Origin: Salticus scenicus
Lineage: Eukaryota > Arthropoda > Arachnida > Araneae > Salticidae
DNA: 64,000 nucleotides
Assembly: GCA_963930645.1 (NCBI GenBank)
Contig: OZ005653.1
Location: 216,384,684 to 216,448,683, forward strand
Direction of reading: 5' to 3'
Below, piece after piece: positions 1-11,689 of this stretch (position 1 is its first letter; each line of letters opens with the position of its first letter). The notes beneath the pieces are model-generated. The model was not told the origin of the DNA. It made no database searches and saw nothing but the letters and a program-made list of their open reading frames with translations. The translations under genes and the position numbers were made by a program.

Positions 1-9
1 ATGCTTTAA

Positions 10-516
10 CCCTTTGAGTCGCAGTGTTCTCGCTGATGGAACACCTAATTTTAATTCTCAAGAGCAAAAACTCATCCCAGAAATTTTTTAGCAAAAATTT
101 ACATTTATAACAAAGCAGAAAATGCCCTTTTTTCAACATGAACATTTAAAATTTCTTGTATTATAATTATGTTTGTAAATTCCGGTGGCAGTGTAATTTA
201 AATGAGGGAGTATTTTAACCCCCGCAAAGGGTTAAAATACTCCGGAATATATTGAAATGTTGGGATCTATGCAACTTTTACAAGTTGATGTTGCCGGTAA
301 TGTTTACTTATAAAGTGATTTATTTATTAAATTAAATAGGTATTATTTGAATTTAATAAGGTTTACTTACAGATGTTTCAAACAGAACATTCCTCGAAAA
401 GGAACAATGCTAATTTTTTATTTTTTAAATATTTATGATCAGCTATGTGGCTAAAAGCCATTTTTAAAATTAGTTTAGTAATTTTTAAAATAAATTAAGT
501 AGTGAACCTTAAAGGG
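10..516. mobile_element. piggyBac-like MITE, copy 1
   Basis: A 507-bp element with terminal inverted repeats CCCTTT...AAAGGG, flanked on both sides by TTAA (6-9 and 517-520), the target duplication of the piggyBac superfamily. It is about the same sequence as 3836-4340. There is no transposase reading frame, so it is non-autonomous. Inside it, 207-221 and 229-243 form a perfect 15-bp hairpin arm pair (GGAGTATTTTAACCC and its complement) around a 7-nt loop; the second copy lacks the left arm. Confidence 0.72.
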
Positions 517-520
517 TTAA

Positions 521-2040
521 TAAAGTCTGAGACTGGTTACAGTAAACAACTGAAAACATTAGTATCGGATATTGCGAAGTTTTTCCATTTGAATAAGTTT
601 AAACAAACTTTTAAAGTTAAAACTAAAGCTTCACTTTTCCTATGTATTTTCTTTGAATAAATGCACAATTGGATATGTGTTTCTGTCTGTTCCTCTCTCA
701 TCATTCAGAAATACTTGTTTCTACTACTTTAGAGCATGTGCATTTTGCTAGCTTGTACAATGATTAGTTTGATAACTGTGCTGCCCATAAACACAAGCAT
801 TCAGCTTAAAAACATTACATAATGTCATTTTCATCAAATGTTACATGAAAAATTCAACCTTTAGATATGGGCGTAATAAACTGTATCAAAGGGAAATACA
901 GGATGAATATAATCTAGCAACTTTTCTTAAACCTTGAAATGAATCAGAGTTTTGTTCCTGATGTTAAAACCATCTGTGGATTTTTAGAAGATAGGTGGTG
1001 AACTTCTGTTGAACCAAAATTATAATATAAAAAATTATAAAATATTAAATTATGCATCTTTGAAAAGTTGACGTCATTATCAATTTGAAAATTTTATGCA
1101 CATTGATAAAGTGCTAATATACTTTATGATAATATTACATGTTGTTCTAAAACATTTTTTTTTTAACTACTATTTTTATTGTCAAGTTGTTATTTAAAAA
1201 AAAAAAAAAAAACTGTCCATGATGTCACATTCGACTGCATAGTGTTTCTTTACTACAATAAACTCTATGAATTATAAATTTATTTTATCAGTTTTACTTA
1301 TAGATCCTACTATTTTTTTTTATTTTGGCGTTGAAATATACCGAATGTTTTTCGCCAAGAAGTTTAATTTAGCAACAGCCATTTTAATCTAAGTAAAGCA
1401 TCAAAAATATAAATAAATTATAAAATATTACAAAAAGACAAAAATTATAAACTGAAATAGTAGCCACACAAATGATCTATTTTTATCTCAGTAGATAATT
1501 TTATAGAAAAAAAAATGCAGTTTTAAAAATGGAAAATTTATTTCAGCAAGTCTAAAAACTATTAAAAATATAAACAGAATATGAAGAATTCTTATAAATT
1601 AACGAAAAGGTGTCCGATAAAAGTATCAGCAAAATAGGGCTCCTCCTTTTATACAAGAAATTATTTTAAAAATATATATACATATATCCATTGCTAATAT
1701 GGCGCCAAAAATTCAAAAGCCACCAAGGGAGAAATTTAATAAAGTTGTGTAGCACGATAATGTTTATTTATTTATTTATTTTTCATATACCAATCACTAC
1801 GCTAATTTATCATACAAATAAACGAACTGATATGTGTGATTCCACTTGTATGCCGTCGGGCAGAAATATTTGATAAATTCAAATTAATATTTAAATAAAT
1901 AAATAAAAATAGATTTAATGGGAAATATATATAACCATAAAAACATTAGTTGTCTAAAATGAGGCAGAAATAGTGCTCATAGCATATTGTTATAAGGGAT
2001 TAATTCTTTGCTCTGCATCAGTTGTACTGTTGCAATGAAA
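521..2040. other. AT-rich sequence, no gene seen
   Basis: I see only AT-rich, homopolymer-bearing sequence with frequent stops in all frames. The single short open frame at 1691-1873 has no recognisable domain and is low-complexity. Confidence 0.6.
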
Positions 2041-2089
2041 GTAGTTTTACAGGCAAAGTGAAAATAAAAGGGCAGTTCATTCACTTTCA

Positions 2090-2640
2090 GTGGGGTCAGC
2101 CTTGGTGACAAACTTGATGAGTGGACGACCAAATTTGGTGAAAAATGGTAGTTTAGAATTCCCGAAGCTCTCTAACACACGGGAGCACAGATCTCAATCT
2201 TTCCATGGGATTCTCGATGGAATCATCTTCAAAAGTTATAAATAGGAGTGAGTTGATTTCTGCGAGAGAGTATGTAGTCACTGCGATTCAGAGACTTCTT
2301 CTGAGTGAGTGCACTTTAGGGATTGAGCTCTAAGCGACTGGATATTTTTTGTCAGCTAGCAAAGATTTCTGCTCTGGAGTATTTGATGTTATTGTCTTTA
2401 CTCCTGTGGGACAAGTGACTGCTTTTTAGACTGTTCCAGAACATTCATCGAATAGTGACTTTTGCTGCATGAGTAACACCTTCGACTATTTCCAGAATAT
2501 TCGAAGAATTAACTTTACTATTGGACTGTATTAGAGAATATTCGTTTTAATGAGTTTTGTTGTACAGATTCGAGAAGTTCAAAAAATATTTAATATCGCC
2601 AAGGAGGTCCCATAATAAAGCTGTGATGAAAATAGTCGGC
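2090..2640 (+). promoter_or_regulatory. Promoter-like, less AT-rich block (possible LTR remnant)
   Basis: This stretch is richer in G/C than its surroundings and has a TATA-box-like TATAAATA at 2237-2244, followed by 400 bp without an open frame and by AATAAAG near 2614. That order (TATA box, leader, AATAAA) resembles an LTR or a promoter carried by the Helitron whose 3' end is at 2732. I found no partner LTR, so this is an inference from layout only. Confidence 0.2.
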
Positions 2641-2699
2641 AATTGAAATATATTTATTGAAAAGTTTCAATTATTCAATTAAAAAGAAATCATTTAAAT

Positions 2700-2732
2700 A
2701 TACTGATCCGCGAAGCGGGCAAAGCCTGCTAG
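2700..2732 (+). mobile_element. Helitron 3' end
   Basis: The sequence ends in CTAG (2729-2732) followed by T, with a short hairpin CCGC-GAA-GCGG at 2708-2718 about 10 nt before it. A hairpin upstream of a terminal CTRR, inserted before T, is the signature of a Helitron 3' end. Similar ends lie at 39741-39768 (+) and 44919-44945 (-). The 5' boundary of this copy was not found. Confidence 0.6.
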
Positions 2733-2750
2733 TATATACATACATATACA

Positions 2751-3300
2751 GTCATACCCACTTAATTGGGTAATGAATAATTGAATACGCCGCTTATTCG
2801 AATAAAATTCGTTAGAACCAAAACCAGTCTCACAGGAACAATGTTAAATTTCGCCATTTAAACAAATATTTTTCACATACCGTCCTCGGTTATTCGAATA
2901 AAGTTTGAACAGTCTTCCTTATTAAAAAATGTGTTCTTAATCGAAAAATACAAGATTTCCTTTTCTAAAAGTAATTAAAAATTGTTTATTGTTGTTGAAA
3001 AAAGCAAAATTGGAAAATATCGAATGTGAAATATGGGATGATGAAAAAGTAATTAATGATTTTGAGCACAGTGAAATTTGGTATTTTGAAGACTTCGGGA
3101 TAGGTGATTTCAGACAGCTGAAATTCACTCAGGCAGAGCTCGTGCAATTTAAAGAACTGGATGGAAACGAGATGACAGAAGATGAAGAAGAAATTTTCAC
3201 ATCTTCCTCACAAGAAAAATATGAAAATGAAAGTAATCATGAGACAATCGATTCATTCCTCCTCTGAAACAAATAAATGAATCACATGCTATAATTCGCT
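2751..3300 (+). mobile_element. pogo/Tigger-like fragment
   Basis: It begins CAGTCATACCC and carries two palindrome-rich blocks with TTATTCGAATAAA (about 2793 and 2890), a pattern seen in pogo/Tigger termini. An acidic open frame follows at 2989-3267. The right terminal repeat was not located. Confidence 0.35.
2989..3267 (+). pseudogene. Acidic 92-codon frame, possibly C-terminal end of a pogo-type transposase
   Basis: The 92-residue frame is rich in Glu and Asp and ends in an acidic tail (TEDEEEIF near residue 63, then Ser/Glu/Asn-rich). Pogo/Tigger transposases often end in such a tail after the DDE domain. No catalytic motif is present, so at most this is the last part of the protein. Its place directly after pogo-like terminal sequence is the main reason for the call. 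It could also be a chance frame. Confidence 0.25.
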
Positions 3301-3524
3301 GACATTTTGATGTTTGTTTAGGTGACTATAATCTACTTTATAAATTAGAAAAAGAATTGTAGAAATATTAAACATCAGTGAAAACATAATCACCTATCAG
3401 AACTTTCTTCCGAGAGGGAATAAAATATTATATGAGTGAGTGATATTGAATAATTCTACTTCTTTATAAGCTCTGGAATCTAATTAGGTAAGTTTAAAAA
3501 GACATTTCTGCATTTATGTTGCAG

Positions 3525-3600
3525 ATAGAGAAAAATTAGAAATTGCAAGTATTACAGGTGGCATTTGATTGCCGATTGTTGGGAGAGGGTGGGAAACACA
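3525..3600 (+). repeat. Dispersed repeat, copy 1
   Basis: The segment starting TTAGAAATTGCAA and ending in a GGGAGAGGGTGG patch resembles 5508-5565 (TTAGAAATCGCAA ... AGAGAGGGGGG). The family is not identified. Confidence 0.35.
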
Positions 3601-3835
3601 CACACACCAAAAAATAAAAATAAACAAGCGAAAGATATTGAACAATTCGACTTCTTTATATGTTCTAGATTCTAAAAAAGCAAGTTTTAAATGATTATTG
3701 CATACCTGCCAAACTGAGAAAATTCCAAGGAGTAAAACAGCACACGAACAAAAAAATTTGAACCCCCCCCCCCTAAAAAAAAAAAAGCAAATGGGATTTT
3801 TTTCTGTTTTGGCTTATAAGATTTAAAAGTATTAA

Positions 3836-4340
3836 CCCTTTCAGTCGCAGTGTTCCCGCTGATGGAACACCTAATTTTAATTCTCAAGTGCAAAAACTCA
3901 TCCCGGAAATTTTTTAGCAAAAATTTACATTTATAACATAGCAGAAAAGGCCCTTTTTTTAACGTGAAAATTTAAAATTTCTTCTGCTTTAATTATGTTG
4001 GTAAATTCCGGTGGCAGTGTAATTTAAATTATTTGAATTACCTTGCGCCGCAAAGGGTTAAAATACTCCGGAATAAATTGAAATGTTGGGATCTATGCAA
4101 CTTTTACGAGTTTTTGTTGTCGATAATGTTTACTTATAAAGTGATTCATTTATTAAATTAAATATTATTTGAATTTAATAATGTTTACTTACAGATGTTT
4201 CAAACCAAAAATTTCTCGAAAAGGAACAATGCTAATTTTTTATTTTTTAAATATTTATGATCAGTTATGTGTCTAAAAGCCATTTTAAAAATTAGTTCAG
4301 TAATTTTTAAAATAAATTAAGTAGTGAACGTTAAAAAGGG
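3836..4340. mobile_element. piggyBac-like MITE, copy 2
   Basis: A 505-bp second copy of the element at 10-516, in the same orientation, with TTAA duplications at 3832-3835 and 4341-4344 and CCCTTT/AAAGGG ends. By eye it is highly similar along the full length, but the region matching the hairpin left arm of copy 1 has a different sequence here. It has no coding capacity. Confidence 0.72.
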
Positions 4341-4344
4341 TTAA

Positions 4345-5490
4345 AAAAAAAAAAAAAAATCACTAATTTACTTTTTAAATACATTAACATTTGATAAAAA
4401 GTAATATAATGCAAAGTTTAGCTATCATTCATAATTATTTACTACACCTACATATTTAATGTATTCACACAGTGATGCAATTAGTCTGAATTTCACATTA
4501 TATTTATTTTAAAAATAGTTTTCAAACTTCTTAGAAGTATCAGATACAGTAATTATTTTTAAATATTTCAGATAGCTATTTTTCAATTTAATTATTACAT
4601 TTACAAACTCAAAAAAAGAAAAAAAAAGGAAAGGAAAAATAAATTTAAAAGCTTCATTTATTAAAATACAATGTAAAAACTACATCTGTGGAAAGAATCT
4701 TTTTTTTTTTTTTTTTTAAACACTTTCTCAGAATATAGTAAAATACAATTCATTATCTTCCTTGAAGTAGTAATGTATTTTATTCTTTTTGCTAATAGCT
4801 GATTTTGCATAATATAGACATTTTTTTCTTTCCAATGTGTTTGGTTGTATGGTATTTGCCGCCATGAGAAATTGTAAAACTGGATTGACAATAAATGCAA
4901 TACGCAAACTTTTCACCCTGACTAGATGCTCATATACATCGGAATTCAGTTCTATAGCTATCTTACAACAGTTGATAAGATTTCTTTTCAGACGTCATCA
5001 AAATTTTCAAAAGCATGTGACAATTGTAAGCACAAACATAATAACAAAACAAACATCACCCACGTTTCCCGTGCTTCCGTTTCTGCGAGATGAGCAAGGG
5101 TTGAGGTGAACCGAGCATGTCTGGAGAGGAGGGAAAAAACACGCCATGCCTCTGAAGCGATGATGTTGAAACGGAGCACGCTTCAACCAATAAATGGGGA
5201 CCAACGATAGTTGTAGAAGCATCAACTCAGAATCAATCAATCGATCAAATACATTGCGATCTTTGTTTACTAAGCCTTAGCAGCAAAAATCGTACTTTTT
5301 TTTTTTAAGATGAGTTTTTTTTTAAACTTTTTTTAATTAAATCTAATCGAATACTTAAACACAAAAAAAAAAAAAAAAAAAAAAAAATGTTGAAATAGTA
5401 GAAAAAGAGTAAAAATAGCGATCTAGGCATAAAAGCGTAAATTTTACGCCCGGGCCATAAAACTTGGCAGCTATGTTATTGACATTTATG
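4345..5490. other. No gene assigned; includes a less AT-rich patch at 4980-5270
   Basis: Mostly AT-rich with an A24-27 run near 5362-5387. The patch 4980-5270 has more G/C and a CCAAT at 5188-5192. On its minus strand a very short signal-peptide-like frame runs from 5056 to 4988 (see findings). Nothing here is firm enough for a gene call. Confidence 0.5.
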
Positions 5491-5507
5491 CTGTGGATGA
5501 AGGAAGA

Positions 5508-5570
5508 TTAGAAATCGCAACACTTCTGCAGGGAATTTCATCTCAGATCATTAGCAGAGAGGGGGGCATG
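5508..5570 (+). repeat. Dispersed repeat, copy 2
   Basis: Related to 3525-3600: the same order of TTAGAAAT-GCAA, CAGG, TTTCATCTC and a G-rich end. The family is unknown. Confidence 0.35.
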
Positions 5571-5658
5571 GTTGTTCGGTTTTTTCCATAGTGGAAAAAA
5601 CCTGGTTAAAACCATCCCGGATAAAATACTGTTTTGTCCACTATTAATTATTTGTCAG

Positions 5659-6040
5659 TCTATAATAATAAAAGAAGATGTCTGTCTGTCTCTCTGTCTG
5701 CCTGAGCATCTATACATTCAGCCCCTATTGAACGCAGAAGTATAAAATTTGACATATGGGTGCTCAGGGGGATAGTTAAAACAGATTTTAAAAATTTTAA
5801 TTAGTTGCGGAGATATTAATTAAAATATTGACCCATGTCGATCGAAAAATGACCGAGAAACTACGGATAATTGCTTAAAAAGAAACATTCTATCAGCAGA
5901 CGATTTTCTAAGCTGTCTCGATCCGAAACAAAACACATGCCAGATAACTGTCTGCGATAAAAAAGGAAATGAATGCAACCAATTAAATTGATAAAAACAT
6001 TCTATATACATTTGTGATTTTTTTTTTTTTTTTAACCTAG
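5659..6040 (+). mobile_element. Helitron-like 5' region
   Basis: It starts TCTATAATAATAAA and continues with a GTCTGTCTGTC block, then a sequence about hundreds of bases long with no open frame. A TC-start followed by TATAATAATAAA and a GTCTGTCTG block is common at Helitron 5' ends. A CTAG occurs at 6036-6040, but no hairpin precedes it, only a T-run, so the 3' end is doubtful. The base before TC is G, not the usual A, which weakens the call. Confidence 0.35.
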
Positions 6041-6099
6041 TATAGAAATGTTAAATAAGATATTTTCATGTTAAGTACAAAATAACAAAGAAACAACTT

Positions 6100-6660
6100 A
6101 AATTATTTTTAAGATTATAATCGTCTATGTATTAATCAATCACGGAATCACATCGTTTGTGAAGAACTTTAATATTGAAAATAGTCTCTAGGTGGTCTCG
6201 AGGTAGGGGTGTTGGAGGGGATTAAGTTATTCTTCATTTTTAATTGTCAACATTATGTAATGAAGAAACTCAACATTATGCATTAAATCTTTTTCTGGCT
6301 AAGTAGCCGTATCTATTTCTTTTGTTTTTAAAGATTTATATATATCATTAAATAACTTTTTTTTTCCCTTTTAATATTCAGTATGATAATATTATAATAG
6401 TCCACCACAATAGATTTACTTTGTTACATCTACAAGCTGTACATAATTAATGTAATTAGCATTTTCTTCATGATTTTTTTTTCCCCTGTGGTTAAAATGA
6501 AATTACACTTTTCATTAATCAAATTAATTTTTAATAAAATATTTCTATTGTTAAAATTGCTAATTTAAAGTTAAAAATGCAATTTAATGTTTTAAAAGAA
6601 TAATTTTATGCACTGAACATGTACAGCTCAGTGAATTTTATTTTGTCCAGTTTCGTGTGG
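6100..6660. other. AT-rich sequence, nothing recognised
   Basis: No open frame or structured repeat could be supported here. Confidence 0.5.
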
Positions 6661-6688
6661 CTTTTTCCACTTTTGTCAAGGTTTTTTC

Positions 6689-6790
6689 TAGGGATGGGAC
6701 GAATATTCGGCAACTATTCGGTATTCGGCAAGGCCAAATAGTGATAGATATTCGGCCTGTTACCGGCCGAATATCTGACAGAAGTTGTGG
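6689..6790 (+). mobile_element. hAT-like terminal fragment
   Basis: It starts TAGGGATGGGACGAATATTC and has the inverted motif ATTCGGCC ... GGCCGAAT at about 6751-6773. CAGGGATGGG-type ends followed by repeated ATTCGG blocks are typical of non-autonomous hAT elements. The other end is not visible. Confidence 0.4.
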
Positions 6791-7123
6791 AAAATATACT
6801 TTCAATTACTTTAAATATTATTATTACTTGAAATTGAAATAGTATAGATGCAGTATTCTGCAGTATGTCTAGCAACTTAAAATTAAAAAATGTTATTTAA
6901 ATAAGTATACATACAATATACTTCATATTATCTATTAAAATAGTCTGTTTAACTAACAAATAATTCTGATTAAACTTAGAAATTTTGTATTACGTACACA
7001 GTTTAAGTAAAGGAAATATAATTATGAAAATACCTTAAAAGGTTACAAATTAATAAACTTTCTTTTCATTATAAACATGTTATACAAAATTACCATAAAA
7101 TTGATACTGCAAATTGTATACAA

Positions 7124-7205
7124 TAGGGATGCACAACCTTTTTGGCCAGAGGGCCACTCTCTCTGTTCAGTAGGATACAAAGGGCCACAGACGAGATAAT
7201 ATAAA
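7124..7205 (+). mobile_element. hAT/Charlie-like terminal fragment
   Basis: TAGGGATGCACAACCTTTTT is followed by two GGGCCAC words at 7148 and 7178. This resembles hAT-Charlie type ends (CAGGGNT...AACCTTTTGGCC). The copy is truncated; the following 7.2-7.8 kb is AT-rich with no recognised content. Confidence 0.4.
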
Positions 7206-7855
7206 AGAATTTAAGTGTACAGATATATTCGCCGTGTAATGTATACATACACACACATATACACATGCATGTATAAAAAGGTTCATTATCATTGCCAAAT
7301 GCCTGTGTGCAAAACTTCAGTTTGTATTGTATGTTGCTAAAAAAAAAAAAAAAAAAAAAAAAAATTATAAAAGTTTTTCAATTAGCGAGTTAAGTGAATC
7401 TTGAAGCATAATAATCATAAAGTTATTGAATAGTACGCAAAATAATGAAACAAATGTATCATATAAAATACAAAATGATAAATAAAATAAACAAATAAAA
7501 AGTATGGTTTGCAGAGAGAGAAAAAAAAAGTTACATTGGGAGTCACAAAAACAATAAACATAAATGTAAAGCCTGAATAGATTATTCCATGATTTTTCCA
7601 ATAAAAAATTAAGGAACATACTGTGGGTTACATTACTGAGAAATAGAATGGAAAACTTAGCTCTCAAACAGAAATGTGTATAAAAGTGTACAAGTTTAGT
7701 GTATAAGTTTAGTATAAAAGTGTACATGTGTATAAGTTTTGTACTTATTACATATATACATAAGCTCTATAAAAACCAGCAAATACAAAATTACATAAAT
7801 GCTGTTTTAATTTTTTTTTTTTAATTCATAAAAATTTTCAAATTGTGTTTCCATA

Positions 7856-8000
7856 CAGCAGAGCCTCGGTTATCCAAAACCTGATTAACCGAGGTAATCT
7901 ATAAAATGCCATATCCCAGTTGAGGTGTAGCCCTTGAGAAATGGCATAAAAAACTTCGACTTTGAGAGTACAGTACTGTTTTTTTTTTTTTTATATATAA
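7856..8000 (+). mobile_element. pogo/Tigger-like terminus 1
   Basis: CAGCAGAGCCTCGGTTATCC followed by an inverted CCTCGGTTA...TTAACCGAGG hairpin (7864-7892). Tigger/pogo terminal repeats have this CAGTAGAGCCTCGNTTATCC form with an adjacent palindrome. A GTACAGTACTG word at 7968 is also usual. A T-run ends the recognisable part. Confidence 0.5.
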
Positions 8001-8129
8001 TTCATGTATGCATGTATTGTATTGCATTTTTAACTGATTACATTTAAATGTGTAATAGATATATTTTTTTACTTCATTGGTTGTGTTTCCATTCATTTTA
8101 AACGTTACTGTATATTTTCCCTCGATTTA

Positions 8130-8215
8130 CAATAGAGTCCATTTAACCTGAGTTTTTGATTATCTGAGGTTCCATCGGTCCACATTACCTCAGATAAACA
8201 AAGTTCTGTGGCATA
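8130..8215 (+). mobile_element. pogo/Tigger-like terminus 2
   Basis: CAATAGAGTCCATTTAACC is followed by a hairpin with 11-bp arms TTATCTGAGGT / ACCTCAGATAA (8160-8197). It is in the same orientation as the terminus at 7856, so it is a second, separate copy rather than the other end. Confidence 0.45.
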
Positions 8216-8760
8216 TTATTTATCTGTCTGTTACAATCACTTAGTTTATCTATATATAATCAACAATTTGTTATGACAATTTTTGAAATACTGAAAGAAG
8301 CCTGTCCACTGTGGAAGACTTTCCAAGGTGTCTTAGTTCGTATTCAAAAGAATTTCGGAGAAAATCAGAGAAAAATCCGACCTACAAAGAATGTTATCCA
8401 TGGGAAATTTACTAAGGTATTTCAGTCCACATTCATGCAAGTTTCAGAGAAAATCACAGAAAACTTAGAACTTTATTGACGAAGTACTCACCGTTGGAGA
8501 AAGAAAAAGAATATTTTCTGTAACACTGGGATAATCGAATATGTTATGCCTCAATTTTTATAGTGCAGCAGTAATTCTAAGAAAATTTCGGATTTAAAAA
8601 CGACTATTTCACAAAAATTGGCGGTTTTAAAAGAATTCTTCTTAAAAATATTTTTAAAATCGCATGAGAGAAGAGAATTATGTATTTGGAAACCAGCAGC
8701 GAAAAATGACAATTTCAGTAATCAAATACCAAAAAAGATTATTATTGAATTATGGACAGA
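8216..8760. other. No gene recognised
   Basis: A 68-codon frame at 8273-8479 has no domain and no composition difference from its surroundings; I treat it as chance. Confidence 0.45.
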
Positions 8761-8769
8761 TTTGGCTTC

Positions 8770-8935
8770 ATTTTGCCAGACCTGAAAAAAACTGGGTGGG
8801 TTTTTTGGGGCCTGGTCGTTTCCCCTGATTTAAAGGGGGGTGAGAAAAATTTGGTTTTTCCCTTACAGGTTGATTGCGCCGGTGAGTTCCCCCACATATC
8901 TTTCCCCATCTCTTCCTCTCCACTTCTTTTTCAAG
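8770..8935 (+). repeat. G/C-run dispersed repeat
   Basis: It contains GGGTGGGTTTTTTGGGG, GGTCGTTTCCCCTGA and runs of G. The reverse complement of 10965-11080 shares GGTCGTTTCCCCT and GGGTTTTATTGAAAAAACCC. It is probably an unidentified dispersed element. Confidence 0.35.
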
Positions 8936-8975
8936 ACATGCTTCTCAAAGGGATTAGAGCTATTTATCTATAAGA

Positions 8976-10830
8976 AACACGTGACACTTTGTATAGAAAA
9001 TTGAATGGAGTTAACAGTTTTAAAATCTTGTTTAGCTTATGATTTCATTCCTATAAGCGTTTATATTTTATTGTGTTCATGCTGCTAGATTGTAAATTAT
9101 GCTATTATGGAATTAATTTACAGCAAACGTGGTAAACCACTAATTTTGTTTTGTAATTTCAAATTTTATAAAGATTCTGTAACAATGACGGTATTAAATG
9201 GCGATGTGTAAACAAAAAGTGCATTGCAAAATAATGAAAACAAAATAATTTTTTATACCCCACCCTGCATCCCCATCAATAAAAAATATATGCCTATTTA
9301 TGATGCAATATAACTGTAGAATGCAAGAGAAACAAATGAACAGTTGCCAAAAGTATCTATAAATTTAAAAATATATATTTAGGATCCAAATGAAATATGA
9401 ATTAATCCACAGTACTCATACTTTAGTCATTAAACAATTATACATGGAAATGAAACTTTATATAAAGCAATATATATTGAAAAGTTAATGAGCTTTATAA
9501 GGAGCCTGATACATAAGATCATACAATAACAAATATGAAACAAGTATAACAGAAATAAATAAATGGTAACTAGAAGAAGAAGCAGAGGCCCCCTACGGCT
9601 ATATTATATATATATAAAGAAAGAAAAACAAATACTGTACTTCAATTATTTCTTTATTTTTTATTCTATGCATTTCATACTGCAAAGTTATTTCGATTGA
9701 AGTATATTGTAACAATTTTATTACAAATTATTAACACTACTATATAACATTTAAGGATTTAAATAACTATTTTAGCTTTAATATGAGGGTTATAATTGTA
9801 ATTAATACATAACAAGTTTAAATTATCATCACAATAATTGTATTTTTAAAAAAGTAAAGTTATTGATGAAGGTGCTTAAGATAATAGTTAAATTATTAAT
9901 CAAATTAAAATTCATTTTAATGAGTGTCTTTCAACAACATAATATTAAATGTTATCTAACACAATTGTTGATATCCTATAATTGTCTCTAATCTCATTTA
10001 AACAAAAAAAAAAAAAAAAAAACTTTTCTACATTACGATCATAAAATTACTATGTTAATTAATTACATTTTTCAGATATCTCGTTAAGTTTTAATTTTCA
10101 CTTGCTTATTGTTATTATTTTTTAAATTTACAGTAATTATTATCTTCATTTTAACTACAATAAGGTCTCCACTTGTCTGTGGTGGATTCTGCTCCTTATT
10201 CTTCTTCTAGTAATTATTATTTTTTTTTTTTTCTGTTTGTTTATATTTGTTACACATAACTCATCAGTAAATATAGCAGATACAACTCATTAACTTTTTC
10301 AATATCTTCTGCCGTGTAAAAGGCTATATTTCTATAAGTAACTGTTTATTGATTAATTCAAGCCTTCTTTCCTTATGTTTGATCATAGTAATATAAATTA
10401 TATATATACATATATTTATTCAAACTTTCTCCCTTCTTTCACCACCAGTTGGTTATAAATAATTATTTATAGTGATAATTAGAAAACAAAAAGAAAGAAA
10501 GTAACACATTTGAAAGTTTTTTTTTTTTCTCTCGAACCCAGTTTTCAAATTTTTATCGCAAATTATTACAAACAAAAATTTTATTTTAAAACTTAAAAAT
10601 AAGAAAATCAAATATTCCCATTGTATTCCTTACAAAATCTTTACAAAATATCTTATTAATATTGTTAATACAAAAATAATAAATTTATATTCTAATATCA
10701 TGACCTGATAAATCAGTACTTGAATTTTGGGTAAAATGAAAATAGATAAATAAAAATAAAAGTACAGCACATACACGTATAAATAATTAATTACACATTT
10801 ATTTATTTATTTATTCTTTTTGCACGCCTG
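8976..10830. other. AT-rich sequence with a weak inverted-repeat pair
   Basis: No gene seen. A weak inverted repeat pairs 9567-9590 (TAACTAGAAGAAGAAGCAGA) with 10186-10214 (TCTGCTCCTTATTCTTCTTC), which could mark a diverged MITE of about 650 bp. Otherwise there are only A/T tracts. Confidence 0.35.
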
Positions 10831-10869
10831 TGTGTGAGAGTGTGTACAATTTATGTCACCTGTAAGGGA

Positions 10870-11085
10870 ATGAAGGACACCCCCCCCCATGCTTATCAGT
10901 ACATGTCAGCCATAAACATGGACAATGGACACAGGAAAGCGGGGGTGTCAGGGCAAACGACTTGTGGCTGCGAAAAAAGGGTGAGGGGAAACGACCCATT
11001 TTTTCTGTCAAGATATCACACGTCAGGGGAATCGACCTCCACCCGGGTTTTTTCAATAAAACCCACTTGAAAAAACCTTGTTTAA
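10870..11085 (-). repeat. G/C-run dispersed repeat, second copy
   Basis: C8 at 10880, then GGGGAAACGACCC and CACCCGGGTTTTTTC. It is related in reverse orientation to 8770-8935. Apparent open frames here follow the G/C runs and have no domain. Confidence 0.3.
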
Positions 11086-11228
11086 AATTCCACTTTTATC
11101 TAACTTACAATAAACATATAAATATAAAACGAATATTATATACATTATTAAAACATGAACTAAGAATTTTTAGAATGTTGGAGTTTCTAAAACTCCTCTG
11201 TAGAAAAAAAAATCCCCCATGGAAAAAA

Positions 11229-11686
11229 ATTATAATCCCAGTGGCAGAAAGTTTTGTAGTTATCTGCGGCAGGCTTTTAAAATTTTATAATCTGTCTGGA
11301 AAATTTGCATGTAATCAGGGGAGAAAATGGCTTACACTAAAAAAGCCTGGAAGCTGGGGGGGGGGGGGGGGGTTGACATCAGAGGTGATCTCGTGCAACA
11401 ATACACAAATACAATTTTACTACAGAACAATATAGTATAAACAATTGTGTGTGTATTCATTCAATTCATCTCATTCAATTAAATATTTTATAGCAATGTT
11501 TGACACAACACAATATAAATAATTATAAATAATAAAAGTTTTAGTTTTGATACAGAAATTTTTATAAGTGAATTGTTATCCGAAAGTTGTGGACAAATTT
11601 TTTTTTCAGTCAGACAAAAACTGTCCGCAAGCCGTTTTTCTGTGTCCGCGAATATGTCGCGGTGTTTCTGCCACTGGGATTATAAT
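11229..11686. mobile_element. 458-bp TIR element (MITE-like)
   Basis: Perfect terminal inverted repeats of 22 bp: ATTATAATCCCAGTGGCAGA at 11229 and its complement ending at 11686, with shorter matching stretches inward. There is no transposase frame. A G17 run at 11356-11372 lies inside. No clear target duplication could be defined because the flanks are A/T-rich, so the superfamily is open. Confidence 0.6.
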
Positions 11687-11689
11687 TAT

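Noticed and set aside
6036..6040. CTAG as Helitron 3' end for the 5659 element
   Set aside because: No hairpin before it, only a T-run; left as uncertain within the feature.
7365..7727. 120-codon minus-strand hydrophobic frame
   Set aside because: Phe/Leu/Tyr richness comes from AT-rich DNA; no start context, no domain, no repeat support.
10962..11435. 157-codon plus-strand frame
   Set aside because: It runs from a G/C-run repeat into a TIR element and through a G17 run; low-complexity and no domain.
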